NCBI RefSeq assembly: GCF_033473495.1
Contig: NC_088939.1
Location: 744,001 to 808,000, forward strand
Reading direction: 5' to 3'
DNA from: Cercospora beticola
Taxonomy: Eukaryota > Ascomycota > Dothideomycetes > Mycosphaerellales > Mycosphaerellaceae
DNA length: 64,000 bases
The notes beneath the pieces were generated by a model. It ran no database searches and was not told the DNA's origin. It saw only the letters and a program-made list of their open reading frames with translations. A program made the translations under genes and the position numbers. Below are positions 21,167-33,756 of this stretch, piece after piece. Numbering within the stretch: the first letter of the stretch is position 1; each line of letters begins with the position of its first letter.

Positions 21167-22503
21167 ATACCGGCACCAGCTCTTCTAGATCCTGGGGTAA
21201 GGTGAAGTCAAAACAGCACAGCTAGGATATGGAAATCAGCTGGCACAAGCAGTGGACGTGGTACGGGGAACAACATGCCAGTGCCAGGATAGGCATTCTT
21301 TCAAAGCGACCCGGACGACCATTTTGCAATTGACATTTCTATGTCCCCGCTTGCCCGCTCATTCACATTTGAACTCCAGGCGCATTTTGGATCCAGAAGA
21401 GTCACGCTACGATGAACGATAATCCCAAGGGTCTCGCAAGTTCAGCCATTTCCGGGCCGGCTCACCGTGGCGCAGACTTGCATCGGTCGATGAGACATTG
21501 GGTACCATTGTATCTAAGGTACCGATACCTCGCCAATGCGATTTCCTGGGCATGTCGAAATTTGCGACTAGAAACTGCAGGCTTCGGCCCATGCAGAGAA
21601 CCAGTATGATTCACTGCATTACCTGCATTCGACGCATGCCCATCTATCCCGCAGGGAATGCTATCATCAGATTCCCGGGCAGGAGTTGGGAGATCATGAT
21701 ACGCATGGCGAAATAGGTATCCAGACATCTCCTACGCCTGATCTATCATCCTGGAAGAGACCTACTCGATCAGGCTCGTGCCATCACGTCACGCACGCGA
21801 AAATGGTCAATGCAGGCGAGGAAACCTTTGCGTAAGGCTGCGCACGAGCGATGGCAACCAGGTACCCGCGTACCTTCAACCCGGTCCATTGGCCGAACAA
21901 CGATATCTGTCGACGGAATCACCTTCCATCCGCACAAGGCGCGACATTCTGACGCAGGTACCGCGGACCGCCCGCGGAAAGCCGGAGTTCTCCCGGCCAA
22001 CTTTTTTCTGGGCTGCTTGCGTTGAGGGTAAATCGCGATATGCAAACGAACGGTCTGACGAACGCTGACGCTCGGTTGCCGATAAGCGGATTGTGTGGGA
22101 TTGTAGAAGTAGACAGGACATCCCACGCAGGACATTAACTAGTGTATCGTCCGCGACGTGCGATTTCTTCCAATTGCTTTTCTGGGATTGCGGTGAAGAG
22201 GCTTTGGCGTCTGCATTGGATCACGTGAGTGGGTTTTCGTTACCAAGGGAAGGGAAGAGAGGGACTTTGGCTGCATTTGTTACGTCGGACATCCCGCGTT
22301 GGGCAGGTGGGCTTTTCGTCGTTCCACGAACTTGGGACTTCTGGTTTCGGGTTGGTTTCATCGGAAGTTCAAGAACAGGAACGAAAGTCGACAAGGTATC
22401 TGGCAACACTTCACTGAGCTCAACAATCCTGCTTAAGTCCCAATCGGAACAAGCAATAGTCGTGTTCAGAGACAAAGTTCTGGCATAGCAGCGTATCGTC
22501 ACT
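21167..22503. other. Intergenic, 1.3 kb, nothing recognised
   Basis: Open frames of 60-130 codons on both strands overlap each other and lack recognisable motifs. No repeat or RNA gene noticed. The right end should hold the promoter of the next gene. Confidence 0.45.
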
Positions 22504-23400
22504 ATGGGCTGGAATACTGTTCTTACCCTTGACAAAGACGTCACACCGGTTCCTCGATCGACTTCTACGACAGAGCAAGAAGATACATACAGCACTCAGC
22601 ACAGTATTGCATGCTCAAGCAATAAAACCTCATTCGAAATGCCACATTCACAATCCCAAGATCCTCAATCATACAATCGATCCCGTCGACGCTCCTCCAC
22701 GCTCGCCAACCTCAGCGACACCGAAGAAACCCACCCTCCCAAATCCCGCCGCCGCTCCTCAGCCCTCAACACAACCCTACTCTCCCAACTCCGCCTAACC
22801 CAACGCCAAAAACCACTAACCTCCCGCCTCCTCACACTCCCTGCCGAACTCCGCAACCAAATCTACATCACCTATTTCACCCATCCAACCTACTCCGAAG
22901 ACTGCCCACCACGAATCCGACCCTCATATACTCTCCCACCCCTCCTCAAAACTTGTCGCCAAATTTACAACGAAGCAATCGGATTATACTATTCCGCTAC
23001 ACCTGCTTTCCGATGCTTAGATGAGGATTCTACTGTCAAGTGGTTGGTGAATTTGCCTGAGAGGTGGAGGGGAATGTTAAAAGAGGTGAGGTTTGATACG
23101 AGGTGGATTATTTTTTCTACGCCTTTTATTCCGGTTCCGGGGGCGGAGTTGTGGTTGGTGGGGGAGTTGGTGGGGAAGTTGGAGAAGAGGGGGTTTGATT
23201 GCGAGAGGTGGTTGTTTAGGGAGGGTGAGGGGAGTGGGAGGGTAGAGGATGGGGAGGAAGGAGGAGAAGAAGAAGAAGTGACGACTACGACTGGAAAGTT
23301 GAAGTGTAGCTTTTATCGGAGAGGTGGTGGGGGCCAGGAGGGGGCGATTATTTGGACGGATAAGCCGGGGTTGATTGAGAGTGTTACTGCTGCTGTGTAG
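22504..23400 (+). CDS. Uncharacterised protein with an F-box/2EXR-like N-terminal motif
   Basis: Single open frame, 298 residues. The likely true start is the internal Met at 22639 (MPHSQSQDPQ), because the preceding stretch looks like leader. A basic Ser/Arg-rich region with two repeats of SRRRSS is followed by SRLLTLPAELRNQIYITYF, then LPPLLKTCRQIYNEAIGLYY. The pair LPxELRNxIY and LLxTCRQIYNEA is the hallmark of a very large ascomycete family of F-box-like/2EXR proteins, abundant in Dothideomycetes and of unknown function. The C-terminal part is charged, with a Glu-rich run encoded by a purine repeat near 23220-23280. No partner can be inferred from neighbours. Confidence 0.6.
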   Translation: MGWNTVLTLDKDVTPVPRSTSTTEQEDTYSTQHSIACSSNKTSFEMPHSQSQDPQSYNRSRRRSSTLANLSDTEETHPPKSRRRSSALNTTLLSQLRLTQRQKPLTSRLLTLPAELRNQIYITYFTHPTYSEDCPPRIRPSYTLPPLLKTCRQIYNEAIGLYYSATPAFRCLDEDSTVKWLVNLPERWRGMLKEVRFDTRWIIFSTPFIPVPGAELWLVGELVGKLEKRGFDCERWLFREGEGSGRVEDGEEGGEEEEVTTTTGKLKCSFYRRGGGGQEGAIIWTDKPGLIESVTAAV

Positions 23401-23655
23401 AAGGATTTTTCTTTGATACCCTGTGCGAGGAGTTATGGTTATGCGTTTTCTTGGTGTGTTTCTGGCGAAGCGTGGTACGGTCTTTCTTCGAATGACACGA
23501 GCATTTAGCAAGATTTGCGTGTGCACTCACCCAAAATGTTGAAGAAACAAAATTGGACAATCACACAGTGCGCTTCTTTCTCATCAGTTCATTCATGACA
23601 TCATCCACTCATATCACACATCAAAAATCTTCCGCTCCAACCCCTTCCTCCATAT

Positions 23656-25862
23656 CTAATACCCACAAATCCTCCTCTCCCCCGGCCCATCCAACGTAGG
23701 CACAACCTTCCTAATCAACCCATCCTCCCCAAACTCCAACTTATCAACCGTCGTCTCCCGATGCGTCCCATCCCCATTCGGAATCCTAAACCTATGATAC
23801 GCAATAAACCACTCATCCGTCCCCGGAACATTCACAATCGAATTATGCGCCGTGCCCAAAATCCCTTGACTCTCATCTTTCTCTAAAATCACTCCATGAT
23901 AAGTCCAAGGTCCTGTAGCGGAAGGTCCGGTGGCGTATCCGACGCGATAGTTCGGACTTCCGGTGTCGTCGATTGAGTAGGTGAAATGGTAGTATGGAGC
24001 GCGATAGACGACGAAAGAAGCTTCGCGGAAATCTGTCAGACCGGAGATAGATTGGAGGGTTGAGGGGATGATGGATTTCATATCCTGGGAGAGTTCGGCC
24101 ATGACGGGATTTCCGTTTCCCCAGTAGAGGTAGAATTTTCCTGTGATGGGGTCGTGGAAGGCTTGAGGGTCGATGGCTTGGCCGGAGGTTATGGCTTCGT
24201 TGTTGAGGATCATGGCTGTGGGTTCGGCGGTGAAGGGGCCTTCGGGGGAAGAAGCTACGGCTACGCCGATGGTTTTGCGGTCGTAGGTGGGGTTTTGGCC
24301 GGAGAAGTAGAAGTAGAATTTCCCGTCGCGTTCGATGAAGCCGGGGGCCCAGGCGTTGCCTGTGGCCCAGGGGACGTTGCCGTTTGTGCCGTTCAAGGTG
24401 AGGAAGGCTGTGTCGGAGCGGGTCCAGGTGACGAGGTCGGAGGATTTCCAGACGAAGAATTGTTGGCCGCCCCAGCCTGGGAAGCCGTCGGTTGTGGCGT
24501 AGATGTAGTATTCGCAGCCGACGATGGCGATGTTGGGGTCTGCGTATCTACGGATACAGGTGATGATCAGCATGTGCTGTGGTATGTATAAAGCTATGCT
24601 ACAAGTAGATGTGTTACCTACAGGCCTGGAATCAAAGTGCTGCGCTTCTGCAGCTTGTTTTCCTCCCGCTTCGCCAGTGCGCTCGTCAGGCGCTGAAGTT
24701 CGGCTGCAGTTACTGGGATGACAGTGCCATGGCGAGGGCTCGTTGGCAGTTTGTATGAAGGGGAGACCTTCCAGTCAGGGTTGGCAATGTCTGCTGTCTC
24801 GAGTGGGATGTATCCTCTTCCACCATACTCGTCCACGAAAAGGTAGAACTTGTCGCCATTGACATCAGCAGGATTTGCGCGGAAGGAAGTTGGGCCTTCA
24901 ATGGCCTGAGTTCCTGCGTCGCGGCCAATGCAGCTTGCCACTGTCGTCCACCCATCGAGTTGACTCAGAAGTGTTGGTGAACTCTCTTGAATGATATCGG
25001 TGCAGCCTGTCACTCCACCCTCATCCTTTGTGAAGCGGTAGAATGTATCGCCAGATTTGAGGACTGTGGAGTCAATGCGAGATGTTCCAGCGTCTTGCCA
25101 GATCTTTGCTTCGCTGAAAGTGATAAAGTCCTGAGTGGTGGCGTACATCATTCGGTGGTAGGTGTTGCCAGTGTGGTTGGTATCGTCTTCGGCATAGAGA
25201 CTTGACGCCCAGTAGACCACGTAAGAGCCAATGTCTTCGTCGTAGTAAGCTTCTGGTGCCTGGACAGAGGTCAGCGAAGGTTGTTACTGGCTTTGCAGCT
25301 GTTGTGTTGCCACGTACCCATGTGTTGCCGGCAGTAGGAGGCGACACAAGCACGTGTCGTTGCTCTGACCAGTTGACAAGGTCTTCGCTCTCCCAAATCT
25401 CAAGATATCTGCTCCCCGTCCTCACTGAGTCTCCCCATGATGTGCCTGACCCAATCGACAAGTCTGTCGCTATGAGGAAGAACTTGGTGCCGTCGTTCGA
25501 TCGGATAACAAATGGGTCCCGAAGACCTTTCGTGCCTTGGTTTGAAGATAGCACGGGTTGACCTGGGAGCAAGTTAGAAGTGGAAGCGATGAATGTCACG
25601 AGTAGGTAGCATGAGCCACTCCACATCGATCTGGAATATGGCTGATCGATTTACCTCCATTCAGCTCTTGCCAATCCAAAGCATTATTGCCATTGCTGGC
25701 AGCCAAGTAGATTTTCTCGCCATCGATGGAGTTGCCTGTGAAATAGGCAAATGCATAGCCTTCATATTGTGCATCTTGCCTCGTGTTCAATATAGGGCTG
25801 CATTGTGTCAGTGTGGCAAGGCTAGTCGCAGCTGTGAGCAGCTGAACCGCAAAAGACCGCAT
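23656..25862 (-). CDS. Secreted protein with two tandem GH43 modules
   Basis: Four exons (25655-25862, 25318-25562, 24622-25259, 23656-24547) total 1983 bp and 660 residues. Signal peptide MRSFAVQLLTAATSLATLTQC. Module 1 (about 25-330) has GLRDPFVIRSNDG with the catalytic-base Asp, NTWAPEAYYDEDIGSYVVYW spanning the exon 2/3 junction, and EGPTSFRAN with the Glu expected for the acid. Module 2 (about 365-640) restarts the fold with YADPNIAIVGCEYYIYAT (Asp), AIDPQAFHDPITGKFYLYWG and DFREASFVVYRAPYYHFTYS (Glu), then GTAHNSIV. GH43 enzymes are five-bladed beta-propeller arabinanases, arabinofuranosidases or xylosidases attacking plant hemicellulose and pectin side chains. Both modules retain Asp/Asp/Glu-like positions, so both may be active; substrate is not deducible. 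Confidence 0.88.
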
Positions 25863-27676
25863 ATTGAAATGAAGACCTAGAGTTTTGCAGGTGATCCGAC
25901 CAGAAACACTACAATGGCATTGACGCCAACCTTATGTCTACATGTTGACGTCCATCTTTGGGTGACATCGTGAACAATTCTTCCGGCGCAGGCATATCCA
26001 GGTTGCAAGTAAGACCTTGGCAGGGCAATTAGGGCACTTCTTGGTGGCGAAGCAGTCTTCATGACGCAGTTCGGCATGTGCTGGAGCGCTGCCGAGAGGT
26101 TGCATGATGATATACGGCATGTGGAGCGAAGCTGTAGTGGGAAAAGGATCAGAAAGATTGATGGAGAAATGCGCCGTCCCTCCACATCTCCGCATTGTTG
26201 TCGGTCTCGGCATCCCACAGTCCGGTTAAATGCTCCTGCCGATGCCCAGCCGTGAGGGAGGGACAACCAGTCTCATCACGTGACGCCGTCTATTTCCGTC
26301 TTCCTTTCCGTTTCGGACCGTGGAGCACTGAGTTGACGATTTGCCTTTGGTCCAGTTCAAACTCCCTGTTCTTCAACGGCATTTGACACCTCTGACACTT
26401 CTGCGACTTCTCGGACGGGAAAACCGTTCGTTTTGGCAGGCGTTGCACAGCGCAGGACCTCTGTCACTGTCTCACGCCCACTGCCATCCTCATGGCGGCC
26501 GACAGCCACAATTGCGTTGAGCCGCTCTCGAAGACCCTCCGTCTACGAGCATGCCTGCTCCACGACTGAGGACGAGGGTTTCTCCTCCCTGATGGCGCAA
26601 ACTGTCATGGTTTCTGCAATCTCGACGGCGGAGCGCAGCTTGGCAAAGGAGTCACGAAGTGTCTGCCGCAAACAAGGGCACGCCAACCTGACAGACTGGG
26701 CGGATGGTCTGGGAAATAGTTTGTTTGCTGGGCGGCAGACAACTTTTGTGATTGAGCGGGATCAAAGGTAAGGAGCCGCGAGATGCACCCACATGACTGA
26801 AAGCAGAGTCGACGCAGAGCCATGCGCATCTTGCCGCTGGTCGTACCGCGTTTGCAAATGCGCGTGGAACGCGCAAAAAGGTATTCATATCACGCGGTTC
26901 GAGCAGCCTTCCGCGTACGGACCCCACACCTCGATTCCCCGAGACGACATTTTGCGTGGCCCATTGAGAAGCAGCCAAGAAGGATGATCGCCAGGACAAT
27001 GCACGCGCGGTTCACTTCACCACCAACCCTCCACGTTTTGGCCAGAGGACCAGAGGACATTGAGACACACGTTGAAGACATGCTACATTCTGGACTTGTC
27101 GACATGCATGAGCCTAAGGTGCGGCAAACTCTATCGCGGGTACAGTATTGCAGGGGCATGATGCACGATGCCTAAGATCCACTCCCGGAACTGATCATCT
27201 CATCATACATTCACGGGTACACGCAGTGTGCACTCTACTGCGCTCTCAATGCTGCCGACATGCCAGAGTTTCCAAGGCAAATTTGTTGAAATTCGCGCCT
27301 CCAGCAATCATGATGCATGCTTGATCGTGCACGGTCTACGACGGCCACGACCACGCGAGCTCTTCCATGATATCGGAGCTAGGCACGATGCTATGTGTAA
27401 CGCGAGGCTGTGTTACTCCGGGTGATCCCTACTCATCCTGGATGCAATAGATGATTGCCTCTGTGCCGCTGTTGCGAAGTATGGATGAACCCGACGCCCG
27501 CCCAAGCTCAGATCGCCCTTCCCAGAGGTTTGAAGGGTGGTGCGTGGACCTGGAACCACAAAGCCTCCTGCTGCATGGGCTCCATCTCCTTTTGAGTATA
27601 CATGTGGCCATTGCTCGCCTATTAACAATTTCTTTGATTCTTTGTCTGCTTCGTCGTTAGCTTACCCGCCGGTGCG
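25863..27676. other. Intergenic, 1.8 kb, no convincing gene
   Basis: Contains upstream regions of the GH43 gene (left) and the multicopper oxidase gene (right). Open frames up to 129 codons show no known motif or plausible splicing. A 112-codon frame at 26433-26771 (+) was considered and left out. Confidence 0.45.
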
Positions 27677-29886
27677 ATGTCGTTGATCACTCTTTTCACG
27701 CTCTTTACTTGTGCTAGTGCTGTTACGAGGCGGTTTGCAATTGACGTGCAATGGGGAACGGGCGCGCCAGATGGCTTCGAACGTCGGATGATGTTGGTGA
27801 ACGGCACTTCTCCTGGACCACCGTTGGTCGTTGATCAAGGTGACAATGTTGAGGTATGATACTTGAGTACCGTTTCAGCCACGTGCTCACTTGTCTGCAG
27901 TTCTATGTACGCAATGGCTTGGACGTGGAAGCCACAGTCCACTTTCATGGCATTGTGTAAGTGCACATGGTCTCGATCCATGTCACGCTATTCCTGACGT
28001 TGGCAGACAACAAAACACACCTTGGTCAGATGGTGTGCCCGGACTGTCGCAACGACCTATTGCTCCTGGATCTGACTGGTTATACAAATGGACTGCTAAT
28101 GAATATGGAGCATATTGGTAAGTCTAAATCTTTGCAATGCGCAACACATCTGCTCATAAGATGTTGCAGGTATCATGCACACTATCAAGCTCAAGCCAGC
28201 GATGGATTTTATGGACCTATCTTAATCAGGCCTCGACAATCGGAGCCCAGGCCGTTCAGTGGCATCACCAACGACCCGCAAGAACTGAGGGCGATTCAAC
28301 GAGCCGAGGACAATCCACATTTCATCATGGTTGCTGACTGGCAGCATGTGACTTCAGAAGAATTATACGACATCGAGAACCGCACTAATATCGATGTGTA
28401 TTGCTCTCAAAGCATACTGTTCAACGGAAAAGGCTCCGTTCCCTGCTTGACTCCTGACGAACAACGAGCGGCTATACCACCTCCGTTCCAATGGCTTTAC
28501 GCACCGGGTGGACCCATGGCTGATCAAAACCTCACTGCTAATGGCTGCGCCCCCTTCAATGGATTCACGAACAACCCCGGGCCCATAAACCCGTCCGGAC
28601 TTCCGAAAGAGGTAGTCGGATGTGAAGCCACTCAAGCCGAACTGTCCGATTTCAAAGTCGACCCCGCGGAACAATGGGCTACCTTCCACCTCATGAGTTC
28701 CACCTCCATATTGGCACCTGTCGTCTCTCTGGACGGGCATGTAATGTGGGTTTATGCTGTCGATGGTCGATACATCGAGCCCTATCGGGTACATGGAGTG
28801 CAGCTCTACAGCGGCGAGCGCTACTCGGTGATGATCCCACTCAACCAGGCTCCAGGCACTTACACGTTCCGCGCAAGTCACCTTGGCTTCAATCAGATTC
28901 TCAGCGGGTATGCGACTGTCACCTATACGGGTGGCGATGCGGACGAAAAGGATGAAGGTGGTTACAATGGGGGCGGTGGTGGTAAGCCTCCTTCTTACGG
29001 ACAACATTTTCCCAGCAAAGGTCATCAGCCCCATAGCTACGGCGAGCAAGGTCCCAACAGTGAAAACGATCCTGCACATCCAGGATCGAGGTTCCCTTGT
29101 TTTGAACACCCGCCATCGAACTTTGCCCACGAGGCACGAAACTGCATCAAGAACGGGATTGACTCTTGGCTTCCAGGTCTTGGGCGGAAAGGTCTAGCAA
29201 AGCGTCAATCAGACAACGACTCACAAGCGTACTTTACCTATGGTGGATTCCCTGTCTCACAAGATGTCATTCTCCTCAACACGACCAACATCGTGCCATT
29301 CCCGAATGTACCACCCGCACGAGACGTCGACGCCACCCACATTTTCTACATGTCCAGATTCCAAGCCCCATGGCTCTGGACCGTAACAGGCCGAGCAGCA
29401 TACCCAAGTCACCCAGAAGAATACGCCGAAGACACTCCACTCCTCTACTATCCCAACAGCCCAGAAGCCAACAACCGCGACCTCGTGGTCCGCACCCAAA
29501 ACAACACCTGGATCGACCTCGTCTTCTTCGTAACCGACATCTTCGGCCCACCACATCCCATGCACAAACACAGCAACAAAGCCTACGTCATTGGCAAAGG
29601 CGTCGGAAACTGGACTTGGGACACTGTAGCAGAAGCTGCTGCCGCGCAACCACAGTATTTCAATTTCGAGAATCCGCCGCTACGAGATGGATATGCGACG
29701 GAACCTTCGGCCGGCCAGCCGGTTTGGTTGGTTATAAGATATCATGTGGAGAATCCGGGGGCTTTTATGTTACATTGTCATATTCAGACACATCTGGCGG
29801 GGGGAATGGCTGTGGCTTTGCTGGATGGTGTGGAGGATTTCCCGGAGATCCCGGAGGAGTATGCTGTTGATGGGAATGGGATGTGA
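27677..29886 (+). CDS. Secreted multicopper oxidase (laccase/ferroxidase-like)
   Basis: Exons 27677-27853, 27901-27956, 28007-28117 and 28170-29886 give 686 residues. Signal peptide MSLITLFTLFTCASA. All four copper motifs are present: HFHG (about 73-76), WYHAHY (about 115-120), HPMHKH (about 580-585) and HCHIQTHLAGGM (about 650-661). Met after the last His is the type-1 axial position, a lower-potential arrangement. Three cupredoxin domains are implied: oxidation of phenols, metals or other reductants with four-electron reduction of O2. A Gly/Ser/His-rich insertion of about 110 residues (about 380-490) separates domains 2 and 3 and includes GLAKRQ, a Kex2-like site. The second motif has Ala where laccases usually have Ser. 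It groups with the ascorbate-oxidase/iron-oxidase-like fungal MCOs only loosely; substrate unknown. Confidence 0.9.
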
Positions 29887-30341
29887 CGTCTTTGCGGTTT
29901 TGCGATTTAATTACAGCACAGACTGGACGGCAGACTGTTTCTTTCAGCTTTCGTTTTTGGTGCTTGGTTGGACCAATTTTTGACCAGACTTAGCGAGTTT
30001 CTAGATACCTCACGCCAGTGAACGGCAGGTCTTTCATGTTCTTTACATTAGAAGTTACAATTGTCAACCACTTCATATGAGTGAGTATAATGCACTCTCT
30101 GGGTGTATACCTTTGCCACAGCGATCCTGTGAACTTCCAGAGAAGGTTACAGATTTCCCTCCTCGATCGTTTCAGAGCTGGAAAATGCAATCAGGCCTTG
30201 TTCTGCATTCGCCAAGTCAAACAAGCCCAATTCACAGGTTGTGTTCCTTGACGCTTGTCGTATCATTTCATTCACATTTCGTTACATCTAAATCCATCCC
30301 TCTAACCCTAGGGCTCCAACTTCCCAAACAAAGTGAAAAAT
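29887..30341. other. Convergent 3' intergenic region
   Basis: 455 bp between the oxidase stop and the MDR gene stop. No gene or repeat seen; 3' UTRs and terminators of both genes must lie here. Confidence 0.4.
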
Positions 30342-31426
30342 CTAATCAATCTCAATCCCCACCTTCGCAAAATGCTTCTGCTCCCACATATACTGATACG
30401 CCTCAGGAACCTGATCCAATTTCCACTTCTTCTTATCAATCACAGGATGAATATCATTCGCTTCGATTGCGCGATTCATCTCTTCGAATTGATGTCTGGA
30501 ACCCACTAAAATTCCTCGCACAGTACATTGGTGTGTCAGAGTATCGAGCATTGTAGGGGCGTTTTCGGCTTGGAATCCGCCGATGAAGCCGATGATGGTG
30601 ATTATGCCGTCGATGGCGATGGCGGCGAGGGATTGTTGCATTGTGTTGGGGCCGCCGACTTCGACGATGTGGTTGACGCCGCGGTTGCCGGTTAGCTTTT
30701 TGGCGGTTTGGCCCCAGTTGGGTTCTTCTTTGTAGTTGAGGACGTGGTCTGCGCCGAGTTTTTTAAGGAGGTCGGCTTTGGAAGAGGAGGAAGTTGTAGC
30801 GATGACTTTTGCTCCTGCGGCTTTGGCGAATTGGACGGCGAAGATGGAGACGCCGCCTGTGCCTTGGGTGAGAACCCAGTCGCCTGGGAGGAGTTGTTTG
30901 GAGCCGTAGAGGGCGTTCCAGGCTGTGAGGCCTGCGCAGGTGAGGGTTGCGGCTTCGATGTGGTTGAGGTTGGAGGGTTTGTGGACGAGGCCTTGTTCGT
31001 CGTATGCGCCGTATTGCCGGAGTGTGCCGTCTATTACTCCTCCTACTCCGCCTTGAAGGGAGTGCTCGTCGAGAGAGCCGGCGATGTGTCCTTGGTTGAA
31101 GAGTGTGACGACTTCGTCACCTTTTTTGAAACGTGTTACTCGAGAGCCGACTTCTTCTACGATGCCGGAGCCGTCGGAGCCTGCGACGACGTTGGAGGCT
31201 AGAGGGAAGGGGTATTGGCCTTTGGTGATGATGAGGTCACGGTAGTTGAGGGAGGCGCCCTTGACTGTATGCTCTGTTAGTCTCGAGCTGCAGCTTGATG
31301 TTGATGTGGGAACTTACACTTTACGAGAACGTCTTTGTCTCCAAGCTGTGGCTTGTCCTCATCGGATTGCTTGAGGTCGGCGAAGCCATTCTTGCCAGTA
31401 ACTCTCCAAGACTTATTTCCAGGCAT
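30342..31426 (-). CDS. MDR-superfamily NAD(P)-dependent alcohol dehydrogenase / quinone reductase-like
   Basis: Exon 1 (31318-31426) and exon 2 (30342-31264) around a 53-bp intron (GTAAGT...TACAG) give 343 residues. The GroES-like domain starts near KGASLNYRDLI and contains AGSDGSGIVEEVGSRV. The nucleotide-binding Rossmann fold has GDWVLTQGTGGVSIFAVQFAKAAGAKVIAT, with glycine-rich GTGGVS. The Cys and His ligands of zinc-dependent ADHs are not evident at the catalytic position (NYRDL in place of CHSDL), so it belongs with the zinc-free quinone-oxidoreductase-like members. GADHVLNYKEEPNWG and GVNHIVEVGG follow. The enzyme would reduce an enone, quinone or carbonyl with NADPH in the cytosol. Substrate unknown. 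Confidence 0.87.
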
Positions 31427-32062
31427 TTTGATGATGGATCAGCAGTTGATAGCTTTTTTCAGATAGAATAAGATTGTGATAGAGAAATCGACAGTAAGGA
31501 CCTGATCAATACTTGTGCTCAAGATGAGGAGCAGCTCTATTTCTAAGCTGCACAATCTTCCAGAACAACCTACCTTGCTGGCGAAAGACTCGGACCCACG
31601 TCCTATATGCCATCATCGCTGATGGCATGCGCAGTCGGCAGAAAAGAGGGAATGACGTTTCCTTTGTGAGTGTTGCTAGGGGGAGCTTCTGTCGGAAGGT
31701 TATTGGAGGCGATATATCGGCACGGCAGTGATGGCTTGGCGATGATTATTGATTGCGAGGTATTCAATGTTGATGATGATATTGATGGCAGTGGTGGCTT
31801 CGTCCGAGTTCTGTCCGATGACTTACCAATCTGCTGTGATGCATGCACAGGGAAGCTCTCTTGCCAAAGCGAATAATCTGGGGAGCATTCATTTCATTTC
31901 TCGGAGGCCTGGGAGGTCTGTCCGGTCTTTAGCGCAGGAACGAGCACCAAATGGAAAGAAGAATGCGTATCCTTGGAAGGACCAGAAGGTGGAAAGAAGG
32001 TGTGTTCATCACAAATTCTATAGCCAACAGCGTAGTCATTCTTCATTCATCTTCCGGAATAT
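31427..32062. other. Intergenic, 636 bp
   Basis: Upstream of the MDR gene and downstream of the small secreted protein gene. Short frames only. The 11-bp stretch TGATGGCATGC near 31618-31630 sits beside the related CATCATCGCTGATGG; no function is suggested. Confidence 0.4.
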
Positions 32063-32733
32063 CTAAAAAGGCAAATTCTCTCCATCATAAAGCTCGCTCG
32101 CCCCCAGCAACATATCCAAAATCGGCGGCTGGATGTCAATCCCCGCAATCTGCGTCGGTATCGTAGCAAAGGCTTGCACATTCTCAATCAGACATTGCGA
32201 AAGATCATAGGTCAAGTATACATCCGCGCTGAAAGTGATCGGAAGGGCGAGACCATGTAACACTCCGAGTGTGACGTTCGTGGTGATGATTGTCGTTCCA
32301 TTATCGAAATCTGTGTAGAGACCTGTTACGCGGGAGAAGACTTGGCGAGTTGCAACGGCGAAGTCGTAGGATGTGGTTCGGTCGACTGCTACGGGAATTG
32401 CGGGGCCGCCGTTGGGGTTTCTGCGTTGGAAAGTTAGGGTCTAGATGTTGGAGATTGTATTGATCGATTGATAGCTTACATTTGTATTTGACAGTCGTCT
32501 CGGAAGGGTACACGTTGGAATGCTTCTTCGGACTCAAATGGCTGAATGAGATTGTATGCGAACACAACTTGTTGGGCGCCTGCGACACGGTATTCTGAGG
32601 TGCAGTCTCCAGGCCCTGTGCCGTTCGGTAGGAAAGGGCCAGAAATTGGGCCATTGTCGACTGGGTCTCCGCTTTGAGGAAGAGCTGTTACTGATGCTAC
32701 TGCTGCAGCGAGAAGGAAGATCGTGGAAAACAT
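32063..32733 (-). CDS. Small secreted protein of unknown function
   Basis: Exon 1 (32480-32733) and exon 2 (32063-32420) around a 59-bp intron (GTAAGC...ACGCAG, CTAAC branch) give 203 residues. The start at 32733 gives signal peptide MFSTIFLLAAAVASVTALP; the longer open frame begins 30 codons earlier but would bury it. The mature protein has only three clear Cys (GDCTSE, DDCQIQ, SQCLIE) and several N-glycosylation sequons (NGTG, NGTT, NVT). It resembles generic ascomycete extracellular proteins with beta-rich predicted folds. No domain recognised and no effector claim is made. Confidence 0.7.
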
Positions 32734-33756
32734 ATTGATGGAAAAGAGTGTGTTGTCAGTGTTCGAAGGAGTGATTTGCAGGATCAGCAAAACTCGTGGC
32801 TCTTGCGTGGTACTTATGATCACCGGAGCATGCTACGTGCAGTCGTGCATTGAAGCATACCGCTATCGTCTGCTTGACGGTTTCTCCTCAATCGCTACCA
32901 GCGACAACGGTCATCTTCGATGTGAGGGTTGCTCCACGACCCGTTGAAATTGTCATCCAGAAGTCGCTTATGCGCCCAAAAGGGTAGCAACAGGCCGTGT
33001 CTTTGGAGCGCCGTGTCATATCATTCGCCTGAGTGCTATGCGTATGGTAAGGACCAACACCGGGGTATGTCCACTTTCGTCGCCATTGCAAGTGGACTGG
33101 ACCAGCAGACACTGTCCAAAGAAGGCAATTGATGTGCCGGAGACATCGGGTGCCAAGCAAAGTGCTGTGAGGCTTGCAGCATACATACGCTGACGACAAC
33201 TCCGGAGCTATCGGACTGGCTGGGAGCAGCAATGCGAACTGGCGCGTCAGAATCAACTCTCCCGCCTGTAGTGGGCAAATGGATCGAACAATTTCCCGCC
33301 TCTGACACAGTGCTACCCGTCTAGTCCTGATGCGCGTTGCATCCGGTACGCTTGAAGCCAGTATACGTCGAAACCTGTCAGCAGATGAAATGTTGTCGTT
33401 CCGCTTTGCCTTTGGCGCGGCAAGAAATGCACGTCCCCGATGTTTGCCTGAGCCCTGCATATCTAATAGGATCGCACGCGGCTCAACGGACCATTTCACA
33501 GCACCAGGTTCTCATGATCGGGTTGCAATCCGACGAGCGTTCGGTTTGGTGTTGTCAACTGAGAACAAAGGTTCTGTTCCTGCGCGATCGGCTGCGAAGA
33601 CATGCTGCGAAGATATCAGCAAGGCCATTCGAGAAATCGTGAGTTACTAAACGCAGGCATCGTCAATCGTGAGGCTCAGACTGCTTAAGTGTTGTTTCTT
33701 TGCGATGCCTGTACAAATTCGCTAAACCTGGTAATGCATTCGGCTCGTAGCTACAC
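32734..33756. other. Intergenic, about 1 kb, nothing recognised
   Basis: Contains the promoter of the small secreted protein and the 3' flank of the nitronate monooxygenase. Open frames up to 203 codons (32888-33499, minus) have no recognisable motif and a shadow-like composition. Confidence 0.4.

Noticed and set aside
25877..27175. Open frames of up to 129 codons between the GH43 and oxidase genes
   Set aside because: No recognisable motif, signal peptide or coherent exon structure.
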